Positions 9,006 through 16,593 of a stretch of 64,000 bases of DNA are shown piece after piece. The stretch covers positions 1,178,001-1,242,000 of the forward strand of contig NZ_CP066831.1 in the NCBI RefSeq assembly GCF_016598615.1. The letters run 5' to 3'. Source of the DNA: Streptomyces liliifuscus. GTDB lineage: Bacteria; Actinomycetota; Actinomycetes; Streptomycetales; Streptomycetaceae. Numbering within the stretch: position 1 is the first letter of the stretch; the number at the start of each line of letters is the position of its first letter. A program made the position numbers and the translations under genes. The notes under the pieces were generated by a model. It was not told where the DNA came from. It saw only the letters and a list, made by a program, of their open reading frames with translations, and searched no databases.

Positions 9006-10535
9006 CTAGGCGCCGCGGCGGACCCGGGCGGCCTTGCGGGCCTCGGCCGTCTGCCGGGCCTCGGCGGACCGGCGGGACTCGCCACCGGCACGGCCCGGAC
9101 GGGTGCCCATGCCACGGAAGGGGGTACCGCCGCGCTGGGGGCGCTCCGTGACCGGCGCGCTTCCGTTGACGGGGATCCCGGAGGGCGCCTGAGCACCGGT
9201 GATGCGGCTCAGCTCGGCCTCTCCGGAGCGGACCTGGGTGATCTGCGGCCTGATGCGGGCGTCGGACATCAGACGGGTCATGTCACGGCGCTGATTGGGC
9301 AGCACCAGCGTGACGACACTGCCGGACTCCCCGGCACGGGCCGTACGGCCTCCGCGGTGGAGATAGTCCTTGTGGTCGGCGGGCGGGTCCACGTTGACGA
9401 CGAGGTCGAGGTCGTCGATGTGGATGCCCCGGGCCGCGACATTGGTCGCCACGAGCACCGTGACCTGGCCGTCCTTGAACTGGGCCAGCGTGCGAGTGCG
9501 CTGGGGCTGCGACTTGCCGCCGTGCAGCGCCGCGGCCCGCACCCCGCTGCCCAGCAGGTGCCGGGTGAACTGGTCCACGGCGTGCTTGGTGTCCAGGAAC
9601 ATCAGCACCCGCCCGTCGCGGGCGGCGATCTCCGTGGCTGCGGCGTGCTTGTCGGCCCCGTGCACGTACAGCACGTGGTGCTCCATCGTGGTGACCGTGC
9701 CCGCCGACGGGTCGACCGAGTGGACCACCGGGTCGTGGAGGTAGCGCCGGACGAGGAGGTCGATGTTGCGGTCCAGGGTGGCCGAGAACAACATCCGCTG
9801 GCCGTCGGGCCGTACCTGGTCGAGCAGCTCGGTGACCTGGGGCATGAAGCCCATGTCGGCCATCTGGTCAGCCTCGTCCAGGACGGTGATCTCCACCCGG
9901 TCCAGACGGCAGTCCTTGCGCTCGACGAGATCCATGAGCCGGCCCGGGGTCGCGACGACGACCTCGGCACCGCCCCGCAGCGCCCCGGCCTGCCGGCCGA
10001 TCGACATACCGCCGACGACGGTGGCCAGCCGCAGCTTGAGCGGCCGGGCATACGGAGTCAGCGCGTCGGTGACCTGCTGGGCCAGCTCACGGGTGGGAAC
10101 GAGGATCATCGCGAGCGGCTTCCGGGGCTCGGCACGCCGCCCGGCCAGGCGCACGAGGAGTGCCAGACCGAAGGCGAGCGTCTTGCCGGAGCCGGTGCGG
10201 CCGCGGCCGAGGACGTCACGGCCCGCGAGGGAGTTCGGCAGCGTGGCGGCCTGGATCGGGAACGGCTCGGTCACGCCGAGGCGGGTGAGCGTGTCCAGCA
10301 ACTCGGTGGGAAGGCCCAGTTCACCGAAGGTCGCGACAGCGGGGAGGCCCGGGGTGACGGTGGTCGGCGGTGTGAACTCGCCCTGGACCGCGGCGGGCCT
10401 GCGTCCGCCGCCACCCGACCGGGTGACGGGTCGTCCCTGGCCCTGCGGGCGGGCCCGGCCGCCCCGGCCGGAACCGCCGAAGCCGTCCTTGCGGCCCTTG
10501 GAAAAACCTTCGTTCGTGCGAGCTGAACGGTTCAT
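9006..10535 (-). CDS. DEAD-box ATP-dependent RNA helicase
   Basis: The 509-residue protein has the standard helicase core: Q-motif region (FGELGLPTELLDTLTRLGV ... PIQAATLP), Walker A RTGSGKT, PTRELAQQV, TPGRLMD, DEAD box VLDEADQM, FSATL, and in the second RecA lobe ATNVAARGIH and HRGGRTARAG. Low-complexity Arg/Gly-rich tails flank the core (residues about 10-50 and the last 60), typical of RNA-binding extensions. The start at 10535 has gaggaagg upstream; the frame is open for 58 more codons 5' but overlaps hairpins there. It lies downstream of the cold-shock gene on the same strand with two hairpins between, so read-through from the cspA-type promoter may feed it. Likely role: unwinding structured RNA, for instance in the cold. 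Confidence 0.93.
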   Translation of the reverse strand: MNRSARTNEGFSKGRKDGFGGSGRGGRARPQGQGRPVTRSGGGGRRPAAVQGEFTPPTTVTPGLPAVATFGELGLPTELLDTLTRLGVTEPFPIQAATLPNSLAGRDVLGRGRTGSGKTLAFGLALLVRLAGRRAEPRKPLAMILVPTRELAQQVTDALTPYARPLKLRLATVVGGMSIGRQAGALRGGAEVVVATPGRLMDLVERKDCRLDRVEITVLDEADQMADMGFMPQVTELLDQVRPDGQRMLFSATLDRNIDLLVRRYLHDPVVHSVDPSAGTVTTMEHHVLYVHGADKHAAATEIAARDGRVLMFLDTKHAVDQFTRHLLGSGVRAAALHGGKSQPQRTRTLAQFKDGQVTVLVATNVAARGIHIDDLDLVVNVDPPADHKDYLHRGGRTARAGESGSVVTLVLPNQRRDMTRLMSDARIRPQITQVRSGEAELSRITGAQAPSGIPVNGSAPVTERPQRGGTPFRGMGTRPGRAGGESRRSAEARQTAEARKAARVRRGA

Positions 10536-10659
10536 GGAGAACCTTCCTCGATAGGGCACGTATCGAGGAATTCTCGGCGGACACAAGCCGAACGAATTGC
10601 AAGAACGAGCCGGCCGCGGGACCGGAAGAAGCGCCGGCCGCAGCGATGTGACACAAGCG

Positions 10660-10681
10660 GGAAGTCCCGGTCGGGACTTCC
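10660..10681. terminator. Perfect hairpin between the cold-shock gene and the helicase gene
   Basis: The arms GGAAGTCCC and GGGACTTCC pair perfectly around a GGTC loop. On the minus strand it follows the larger hairpin at 10696-10729 and lies 125 bases before the helicase ATG. It could be a second terminator, or a leader structure of the helicase message. No long T-run follows. Confidence 0.5.
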
Positions 10682-10695
10682 TGGAAAAATCAGCA

Positions 10696-10729
10696 AGCTG
10701 GGGCCCCACCGCGAGGTGGGACCCCAGCT
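10696..10729 (-). terminator. Terminator of the cold-shock gene
   Basis: A 15-base stem (AGCTGGGG... with one mismatch) and a 4-base loop lies 19 bases after the stop of the cold-shock gene. On the minus strand it is followed by a short T-run (gctgattttt). This is the clearest intrinsic terminator in the first 12 kb. Confidence 0.8.
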
Positions 10730-10747
10730 GCCTTGTGCGATTCGACG

Positions 10748-10951
10748 TCAGGCAGGCGTGATGTTCTCCGCCTGCGGGCCCTTCTGACCCTGGGTGATGT
10801 CGAAGTTCACCTTCTGGCCCTCCTGGAGCTCACGAAAGCCCTGGGTGGCGATGTTCGAGTAGTGGGCGAAGACGTCGGGGCCGCCGCCCTCCTGCTCGAT
10901 GAAGCCGAAGCCCTTTTCCGAGTTGAACCACTTGACGGTTCCAGTAGCCAT
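10748..10951 (-). CDS. CspA-family cold-shock protein
   Basis: The 67-residue single cold-shock domain carries both RNA-binding motifs: [12 protein letters not shown] (RNP1 KGFGFI) and DVFAHYSNI (RNP2-like). It is an OB-fold, single-stranded nucleic-acid chaperone of normal family length. The ATG at 10951 has a good ribosome site (aagggga). The non-coding stretch upstream to the next gene (10952-11185) is unusually A/T-rich for this window and probably holds a long leader and promoter, as is common for this family. It is followed by a strong hairpin and then a DEAD-box helicase gene, a pairing that makes sense for RNA remodelling. Confidence 0.95.
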   Translation of the reverse strand: MATGTVKWFNSEKGFGFIEQEGGGPDVFAHYSNIATQGFRELQEGQKVNFDITQGQKGPQAENITPA

Positions 10952-11185
10952 GTCATTTCCCCTTCGGGGCAGTACCCGGGGGTCCGCACTGTGTGAACCC
11001 CTGCGTCGCCGCAATGAACCCGTCCGGAAAGAGCGCCGGAAATACAAAAGCGCCCGGCGATATGTAATCATCCGAGCCACTTGAAGTGTGCGGGAACTAC
11101 AATTGCAACTGGATCAAGACTATCACGAGACACCCACACGGCAACGGCTGACCCGCCCTGATCACGACGGGCCCCGCCGAGGAGA

Positions 11186-12151
11186 TCAGGGGCCGGGCCC
11201 CGGGTCCGGTTTCACGGCGTCGGTGATTCCGGCGCGGGCGGCTTCGAGCTGGGCGGCGAAGGCGACGCCGAGGAAGAGCGCGACACCGGTGAGGTTCGCC
11301 CACAGCAGCAGGGCGACGAAGGCGGTGAGCGGTCCGTACACGGCACCGAAGGACCCGCTGCTGGCGACGTAGAACGCCAACAGCCAGGTGGCCGTGACCC
11401 ACAGCACCAGATGGACCGCCGAGCCGAAGGCGAGCCAGGTGTAGCCCGGCTGGTCCCTGCGGGGAGCCCAGCGGAAGATCACCGCCGAGGCGACCCAGAC
11501 GAACACCACGCCCAGCGGCACCTGGAGCGGCCCCCACCAGTCGAGGTTGTCGCGCGACCAGCCGAGGGCCTGGACCACCGACTCCCCCACCGCGTCACCG
11601 GCGACCAGGACGAGGAACCCGAGGACCATCGGCATGCCCGCCGCGAGGGCGAGCAGCAGGGACCGGCCGTACTTGGCCAGAAGCGGACGGTCGCGCTCGA
11701 TCCCGTAGATGCGGTTGGCGCCCCTTTCGACCTGGGCCATGGCCGAAGCCAGGTTGAGTACGGCGAAGGCCAGGCCCAGCCACATCGCCAGGGCGCTCCA
11801 GATCCCGGACCCTGCACTGCGCTCGGTCTCGGCCAGGGCGTCCTCGACCAGTTCGGCGCTGGCGCCGGGCACGATCCGGCTGAGGGTGAGTTCGATGATC
11901 CGGCCGACGCTCTCGGTGTGGACGGTGGTGGCGACGCCCACCAGGGCGATGGTGAAGGGCACCATGCCCAGGACCACCTGGAAGCCGAGGGAGCGTGCAC
12001 TGGTGAAGCCGTCCGCGTAGCGGAAGCGGGAGAACGCGTCCACCAGCAGGCGACGGCCCCCGTAGCGGCGCAGCGCGGTGAGCGCCTCGTCGCCGGACAG
12101 CTCCTCCCCGATCATGTCCCGCGTCTGCGGAACGTGCTCAGCGGTCCCCAT
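11186..12151 (-). CDS. YihY/BrkB-family inner-membrane protein
   Basis: The 321-residue protein belongs to the YihY (BrkB) family. It has about six hydrophobic segments (for example FQVVLGMVPFTIALVGVA, MWLGLAFAVLNLASAMAQ, AFVALLLWANLTGVALFLG) and the family features RIYGIERDRP and a YGPLTAFVALLLW-type region. The family is not an RNase despite older naming, and its transport or membrane role is unsettled. The ATG at 12151 is preceded by gaggag. It is divergent from the small CsbD-like gene at 12325. Confidence 0.87.
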   Translation of the reverse strand: MGTAEHVPQTRDMIGEELSGDEALTALRRYGGRRLLVDAFSRFRYADGFTSARSLGFQVVLGMVPFTIALVGVATTVHTESVGRIIELTLSRIVPGASAELVEDALAETERSAGSGIWSALAMWLGLAFAVLNLASAMAQVERGANRIYGIERDRPLLAKYGRSLLLALAAGMPMVLGFLVLVAGDAVGESVVQALGWSRDNLDWWGPLQVPLGVVFVWVASAVIFRWAPRRDQPGYTWLAFGSAVHLVLWVTATWLLAFYVASSGSFGAVYGPLTAFVALLLWANLTGVALFLGVAFAAQLEAARAGITDAVKPDPGPGP

Positions 12152-12324
12152 CCCTCACGTCTCCTCGTTCTGTGAAATTCGGTGAATCCTTTTCCGGGTC
12201 AGGAATGATTCGGCCCTTCGGGGGAAGCCCGCCGAATTCTCGACCCACCCGTGTTTGGACGGGCTTTCCCCGGTCAGCCGTAATAGTAGAGCGCACCGCC
12301 GAAGCAGTGAGGACGTGATCCCCA

Positions 12325-12498
12325 GTGGCCAGGAACCAGAAGGCACGAGCCAAGACTGAGCAGGCCAAGGGCAAGGCCAAGGAGGTTGCGGGCCGCACGG
12401 TCGGCAACGAGCGGCTGACCGCCGAGGGCCGGGCCGAGCAGTCCAAGGGTGACGCCCGCCAGGCCAAGGAAAAGACGAAGGACATATTCCGGCACTGA
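12325..12498 (+). CDS. CsbD-like stress protein, 57 residues, GTG start
   Basis: A short gene that is easily missed because it starts with GTG. The product begins VARNQKARAKTEQAKGKAKE and continues with VAGRTVGNERLTAEGRAEQS and repeated Lys/Ala/Gln. This is the usual pattern of CsbD-family proteins, which are small hydrophilic helical proteins induced by general stress. A gagg sequence lies 12 bases upstream. It sits just before the RsbW-like kinase gene, and in Bacillus csbD belongs to the sigma-B regulon, so control by a stress sigma factor is plausible but not shown. Confidence 0.8.
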   Translation: MARNQKARAKTEQAKGKAKEVAGRTVGNERLTAEGRAEQSKGDARQAKEKTKDIFRH

Positions 12499-12583
12499 TG
12501 GTGATCATCAATTCCGCAGGGCCCGTCGCGCGCTGCGGCGGGCCTGCCGACTTTCAGGTCTTTTCAAGGCGAAGGAGCGAAGA

Positions 12584-13039
12584 ATGTGCGGGGAGCACCG
12601 GACGCACCCGATCGACACGGTGACGGTCCCCGGCCGGTCTCGTTCACCGGGACCGCGCAGTCCGGCCGAGGTGCGCGAGGCGGTGAGGCACGCCTTCGAA
12701 GGCGCACGACGATCCCGCAGCCGCGACATCGTGGCCGGTGACGAGGCCGTCGGCGACGCCCTGCTCGTCGCCTCGGAGCTCACCACCAACGCGATGCTGC
12801 ACGGCGGCGGCGTCACCCAGTTCGAGGTGACGCTGGACGACTGGGACGTACGCCTGTCGGTGAGCGACCGCAGCGAGGAACTGCCGACATCGGCACAGCA
12901 CATCGACGAGCGGGGCTTCATGCGGGTCGGGGGCCACGGCTGGCCGATCGTCTGCCATCTCGCCCGCGACATCACGATCTCGGAGCTCGACGCCGGAGGA
13001 AAGCGCATCACTGCCGTCGTGCCGCTCTCGCCCCGGTAG
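12584..13039 (+). CDS. RsbW-like HATPase (anti-sigma-type serine kinase)
   Basis: The 151-residue protein is a single histidine-kinase-like ATPase domain of the small RsbW/SpoIIAB type. The N-box is VASELTTNAMLHGGG; the later GHGWPIVCHLARD is the G-box region. Such proteins bind and phosphorylate STAS antagonists or sequester sigma factors. The start at ATG 12584 is chosen for its aaggag site; the frame is open 45 codons further upstream through the CsbD-like gene, where it would be out of phase with real coding. No sigma factor or STAS partner lies next to it. The nearest STAS domain in this window is at 53.4 kb. Confidence 0.85.
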   Translation: MCGEHRTHPIDTVTVPGRSRSPGPRSPAEVREAVRHAFEGARRSRSRDIVAGDEAVGDALLVASELTTNAMLHGGGVTQFEVTLDDWDVRLSVSDRSEELPTSAQHIDERGFMRVGGHGWPIVCHLARDITISELDAGGKRITAVVPLSPR

Positions 13040-13127
13040 GGGCCGGGCGACACCCTCCCGAGGGGCACCGCCTTCCTGCTTCAGCATTCGGCCGTCTGGA
13101 GCTGCGATGCGGCGAGAGTCCCTCGGT

Positions 13128-13487
13128 TCACGCCGTGAGTGCCTGGCGGGTCGCCTGCCGGGTCTGACGTGGTGTACCTGCCGCGGGCGGGGCGCCCGGC
13201 AGCACGGGCCGCACGGGGTACGTGGTCTTCGCCGGGTCCACGACCGGGTCCCCCAGCACGATCCGGCCCGCCGCCTGCAGCGCGTCGCACTCGTCGGTGG
13301 GCAGGGCCACATGGCAGACGCCGAGCCCGACACCGGAACTGAGGGGTTGCCAGTAGCCGTACCGCCGACGGCCGTTGGCGTGCACGGTCAGCCAGACGGG
13401 AACTCGCTGCACCGTGATGAGACGCAGCACCTCGGCACCGCCGGGGCCGAGCGGAGCGGGTGTGCGCGGGACGGCTCGGAGCTTCAT
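13128..13487 (-). CDS. Hypothetical protein, 119 residues
   Basis: An unrecognised small protein beginning MKLRAVPRTPAPLGPGGAEV and containing VWLTVHANGRRRYGYW. No signal peptide or transmembrane segment is evident. The ATG has ggag 8 bases upstream and overlaps the TGA of a tiny upstream reading frame (13543-13487) as TGATG. Codon bias is consistent with coding. The C-terminal third (TRQATRQALTA) looks low-complexity. Confidence 0.55.
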   Translation of the reverse strand: MKLRAVPRTPAPLGPGGAEVLRLITVQRVPVWLTVHANGRRRYGYWQPLSSGVGLGVCHVALPTDECDALQAAGRIVLGDPVVDPAKTTYPVRPVLPGAPPAAGTPRQTRQATRQALTA

Positions 13488-13543
13488 CAGCGGTCTCCGT
13501 CCAGGGTGCGCGGCACGGCTCGGCGGTGGGGGGTGGGCGTCAT
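13487..13543 (-). CDS. Possible 18-residue leader peptide
   Basis: A 19-codon frame (MTPTPHRRAVPRTLDGDR) ends in TGA that overlaps the ATG of the 119-residue gene (TGATG). A weak gaaagg precedes its ATG. The overlap suggests translational coupling, but the length is too short to rule out chance. Confidence 0.25.
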   Translation of the reverse strand: MTPTPHRRAVPRTLDGDR

Positions 13544-13855
13544 GTACGGGCGGCCTTTCGTCGAACGGGTGCGATCACATCGCCGGGACGATGATGTTCT
13601 CGCTGCTCCGCATTGTTGCGGAGGGCACTGACAACACGGCCGGAGCGGCTCCGGAGAACTCTCCGGAGCCGCTCGTCCGGCCCCTCGTCACCGACGGGTG
13701 TCCCGGTTACGGGATACCACTCCTCGGTTTCAGGCCCGCGCCCCTCGGTTTCAAGCCCCGCGCGTCACGGTGGGGGACGGGGTCCGACTGCGAGGCCGTT
13801 CCGGCGGTGGGTGAACCGCCCGAGCCCGCTCCGGGCGGCGCCCGCCGTGGCGCCT
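13544..13855. other. Non-coding stretch with one strong hairpin
   Basis: No convincing gene is visible in these 312 bases. They hold a perfect hairpin (13643-13674) and a short direct repeat, cctcggtttca / cctcggtttcaa, near 13733 and 13744. Confidence 0.5.
13643..13674. terminator. Strong perfect hairpin, likely terminator
   Basis: The 14-base arms GAGCGGCTCCGGAG and CTCCGGAGCCGCTC pair perfectly around AACT. It lies about 180 bases downstream of the minus-strand oxidoreductase gene that ends at 13856, whose transcript it could end. There is no T-run, which is usual for GC-rich terminators. Confidence 0.6.
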
Positions 13856-14287
13856 TCAGCGGATCCTGGCGCCGTACACGTGGGTGACCGTCATCGTCAT
13901 GAGCACTCTACGGTCGGTCACCATCACCGACCGGTATTCGTCCCAGTCAGGGTGCTCACCGGAGGCGCGCCGGTAGTAGTCCACCAGCGCCTCGACCTCC
14001 GGACCGTGCGGGTCGGTTCCCGGCCCGGTGAGGGTCACCGTGCCCTCGGCTGTCGCCCATGACCAGCCGTCGGGGCCGGTGACCTCCAGTGCCGCTCGCG
14101 GGTCCCTGCGCAGGTTCGCCGTCTTGGCGCGTCCCTCGGTCATCGAGACGTGGAGAACATCGGCCTCCCGGTCGTAGAAGGGCATGACGGGCGACAGCTG
14201 GGGGCGGCCGTCCGACTTGATCGTCGCGAGAACGCCGAGTCGGCTCTCCGCGAGCAGTGTGCGTGGGTCGAATGGTGTGGCGGTCAT
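13856..14287 (-). CDS. PPOX-class (F420/FMN split-barrel) oxidoreductase
   Basis: The 143-residue split-barrel protein resembles actinobacterial pyridoxamine-oxidase-like enzymes that use F420 or FMN: LLAESRLGVLATIKSDGRPQLSPV at the start, KTANLRRDPRAALEVTG in the middle and a C-terminal DWDEYRSVMVTDRRV. The first 30 residues and the KTANLRRDPRA block match the F420-dependent group best, but the cofactor cannot be settled from sequence alone. ATG 14287 is preferred over an in-frame TTG at 14299; no strong ribosome site is seen for either. It lies downstream of the imine-reductase-like gene on the same strand, 61 bases apart, so the two could share a transcript. Confidence 0.8.
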   Translation of the reverse strand: MTATPFDPRTLLAESRLGVLATIKSDGRPQLSPVMPFYDREADVLHVSMTEGRAKTANLRRDPRAALEVTGPDGWSWATAEGTVTLTGPGTDPHGPEVEALVDYYRRASGEHPDWDEYRSVMVTDRRVLMTMTVTHVYGARIR

Positions 14288-14348
14288 GTCCAGGGCCAAG
14301 TCACGACCGCGGGCCGGCTATTCCCGGCGGGGCGGAGCAGGCGGTCGG

Positions 14349-15248
14349 TCACGGCCGCGCTCCCGAGGGCCTGCGGAACTGCTCGATCATCGCCGCGTAG
14401 CCGTCACCGCCGCGTCCGTCGGCCACGGCCCGGTCGGCCAGGGCCTGGATGAACCTGGGCAGTTCGGCGTTGACCCCGAGGGACTCGCTCTCGCGGGCGA
14501 GGTGTTCCATCGCGGCCCGGTGGGTGTCGAGGGTGGCGTCGAGGGCCGGGTAGCTGCCCTCGTCGATCTGCTGCGCGTAGCCGGGCAGCCAGTCGGTCAC
14601 GATCCCGATCCCCTGCCTCACCAGCGGGACCAGCCCCGCGGGGTCCACTCCTGCCGCCCCGAGCAGCGCGGCTCCCTGGAGGAATCCGTTCAGGATGCCC
14701 CACATCACGCCCAGCACCGCCATGTCGTGCAGCGCCGACAGGCCGTGGTCTTCACCCAGGTACGTCGTTGCCGCGGCCAGGCTCCGCAGGGTGGGCTCGT
14801 GAAGGTCGAAGGCCGGCCTGGGCCCGCTGTAGACGAGGATGGCGTCCGCCGTGCCGATGCCCGGAGCGGCTGCCAGGATCACGCCGTCGAGGTAGGCGCT
14901 GCCGTGCCGCGCCGCCCACTCGGCCGTCTCGCGGGCCTGCGCCGAGGTGCCCGAGGTCAGGTTCACCAGGACCCGGCCGTCGAGGGCTTCGCCCACCGGA
15001 TCGAGGAGCTTGTGCACGGCGTCGTAGTCCGTGAGGCAGACGACCACGAGCTCGCCGGCCGCGACGGCGTCGCCGATCGAGTCCGCGAGGGTCGCGCCCC
15101 GCGCGACCAGTGGTTCGGCCTTCGCAGCCGTGCGGTTCCACACGGTCGTGGGGTGCCCGTCGCGCAGGAACGCTCCGGCCAGTGCCTGGCCCATCAGTCC
15201 CAGTCCGATGACCGTCACGGGCGTGCGGTCGGCATTGTGCTGTGTCAT
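14349..15248 (-). CDS. Imine-reductase-like NADP-dependent dehydrogenase
   Basis: The 299-residue protein has an N-terminal Rossmann domain (VIGLGLMGQALAG, then WNRTAAKAEPL typical of NADP binding) and an all-helical C-terminal dimerisation domain, the plan of beta-hydroxyacid dehydrogenases. The catalytic Lys of that superfamily is absent: the segment reads HGLSALHDMAVLGVMWG, the Asp-containing pattern of the imine-reductase branch. Imine reductases reduce cyclic imines to amines in test reactions; natural substrates are mostly unknown. The ATG has aggggga upstream. The gene is divergent from a MerR regulator, with a dyad in the shared promoter (15294-15309). A paralogue with the same plan lies at 57470-58345. 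Confidence 0.85.
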   Translation of the reverse strand: MTQHNADRTPVTVIGLGLMGQALAGAFLRDGHPTTVWNRTAAKAEPLVARGATLADSIGDAVAAGELVVVCLTDYDAVHKLLDPVGEALDGRVLVNLTSGTSAQARETAEWAARHGSAYLDGVILAAAPGIGTADAILVYSGPRPAFDLHEPTLRSLAAATTYLGEDHGLSALHDMAVLGVMWGILNGFLQGAALLGAAGVDPAGLVPLVRQGIGIVTDWLPGYAQQIDEGSYPALDATLDTHRAAMEHLARESESLGVNAELPRFIQALADRAVADGRGGDGYAAMIEQFRRPSGARP

Positions 15249-15293
15249 GTGTTCCCCCTGGGTGAGTCGGTGGTCATGGCAGAATCGTCAACG

Positions 15294-15309
15294 TTCACAC
15301 CGGTATGAA
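15294..15309. promoter_or_regulatory. MerR-type operator in a long-spacer promoter
   Basis: The near-perfect dyad TTCACACCGGTATGAA lies between the divergent oxidoreductase and MerR genes. On the minus strand a -35-like TTGACC (15317-15312) sits directly before it, so the dyad occupies the spacer of a promoter reading into the oxidoreductase gene. That is the layout MerR-family activators need. Confidence 0.65.
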
Positions 15310-15327
15310 GGTCAAGGGGGAATCGGC

Positions 15328-15702
15328 GTGCTGATCGGGGAGTTGAGCCGGCGGACCGGGGTCCGCACTCATCAGCTGCGTTATTACGAGGCCCAGGGGC
15401 TGCTGGAGCCCGGCCGCGGCACCAGCGGCTACCGCGAGTATCCGGACGACGCCGTCCTGACCGTGGCCCAGATCAGGAGGCTGCTCGAGGCCGGACTGTC
15501 GACCGAGGAGATCGGGTACCTGCAGCCCTGCGTCACGGGCACGGCCCCCGATCTCGAACCCTGTCCGGAGCTCCTGGACACCCTCCGGGCGCGCCTGCGG
15601 GGGCTGGACGAACACATCGACACGCTCACTCGCACCCGCCAGGTCCTCCACGACTACATCGACGCCACCGAGCGGCGTGTGGCGCAGGAGTCCCAGGCGT
15701 GA
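15328..15702 (+). CDS. MerR-family transcriptional regulator
   Basis: The 124-residue protein starts at GTG 15328 with aaggggga 7 bases upstream. The N-terminal winged helix (LIGELSRRTGVRTHQLRYYE, then YREYPDDAV) is classic MerR DNA binding. The dimerisation helix follows, and the effector region is short, with two Cys (PCVTGTAPDLEPCPE). Two cysteines alone do not prove metal sensing. It most likely controls the divergent imine-reductase-like gene through the dyad at 15294-15309 and represses itself. Confidence 0.9.
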   Translation: MLIGELSRRTGVRTHQLRYYEAQGLLEPGRGTSGYREYPDDAVLTVAQIRRLLEAGLSTEEIGYLQPCVTGTAPDLEPCPELLDTLRARLRGLDEHIDTLTRTRQVLHDYIDATERRVAQESQA

Positions 15703-15813
15703 TCGCGCTCCGCCGGACAGGTCGGGCCCGCGCCACGCGGTGCGGACGCCCGGGTGGCAAGATGGCCCCCAGCGGAGCGGCGAGGGCGCTTCGACCACAT
15801 AAGCGGGTGACAC

Positions 15814-16518
15814 ATGGCGGATGAGCCGGCCGAGGTCTGGGAGCGGTTCGCCGTCGCTCTGGCGGAGATGGCGCGGGATCTGCTGGCCCAGGACTCGGCG
15901 CAGGACACCCTGGACCGCATCGTGGAGCACGCGACGGTTCTGATCAACGGATGCGACCACGCCGGCATCCTCACTGTGCGGCGGGGTGAGGTGCACGCAC
16001 TGGCGGCGACGAGTGATCTCGTGCGCCGCGCGGACCGGATCCAGCAGGATCTGCGGGAGGGCCCCTGCTTCGACGCCGTGACCGACCGCCAGCAGGTCTA
16101 CACCATCCAGGACCTGCGCGAACCCCACGCCCGCTGGCCCCGCTTCGCCCCTGAGCTGAACAAGCTGGGCATGGGAAGCGCGATGGGCTTTCTCCTCTTC
16201 ACCGAGGACGACGATCTCGGCGCCCTCAACGTGTACTCCCGACAGCCGGGCACCTTCGACGAGGCCGCTCAGCGTGCCGGCTGGATCCTCGCCTCGCACG
16301 CGGCCGTGGCCTTCTCCGCGGCCCGTACGCATCAGCAGCTCGGCCACGCCCTGGAGACCCGGCACGAGATCGGCGAGGCCATGGGCATCCTCATGGAGCG
16401 CCACGGACTGACCGAGGACACGGCCTTCAAAGTACTCAAGAAGGCGTCTCAGGACCGCAACATAAAACTGCGCGAGATCGCCCGCCTCATCTGCGAGACC
16501 GGCGAGAAGCCGGGCTGA
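15814..16518 (+). CDS. GAF-ANTAR RNA-binding antiterminator
   Basis: The 234-residue protein has a GAF domain (about 20-165; GCDHAGILTVRRGEVHALAA, EGPCFDAV, LGALNVYSR) and a C-terminal ANTAR three-helix domain (about 170-225; RHEIGEAMGILMERHGLTED, then AFKVLKKASQ). ANTAR domains bind twin-hexanucleotide RNA hairpins and prevent termination; the GAF part presumably senses a ligand. It is a common Streptomyces architecture with no fixed target. The ribosome site is weak (agcgggtgac). It ends before a long bidirectional terminator. Confidence 0.92.
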   Translation: MADEPAEVWERFAVALAEMARDLLAQDSAQDTLDRIVEHATVLINGCDHAGILTVRRGEVHALAATSDLVRRADRIQQDLREGPCFDAVTDRQQVYTIQDLREPHARWPRFAPELNKLGMGSAMGFLLFTEDDDLGALNVYSRQPGTFDEAAQRAGWILASHAAVAFSAARTHQQLGHALETRHEIGEAMGILMERHGLTEDTAFKVLKKASQDRNIKLREIARLICETGEKPG

Positions 16519-16549
16519 CAGCCCTCGGCCGGGAACGGGCCTGCCGGAC

Positions 16550-16588
16550 CGTCAGCTCTGCCGGCGGCCCCCACCGGCAGAGCTGACG
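16550..16588. terminator. Bidirectional terminator between convergent genes
   Basis: A perfect 15-base stem (CGTCAGCTCTGCCGG with its complement) and a 9-base loop lies between the stop of the ANTAR gene (16518) and the stop of the mannanase gene (16594). It can serve both. Confidence 0.85.
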
Positions 16589-16593
16589 ACGGA

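Noticed and set aside
15328..15702. Mercury or other metal resistance function for the MerR gene
   Set aside because: Only two Cys in the effector region, spaced unlike metal-binding MerR proteins, and the target is an imine-reductase-like enzyme.
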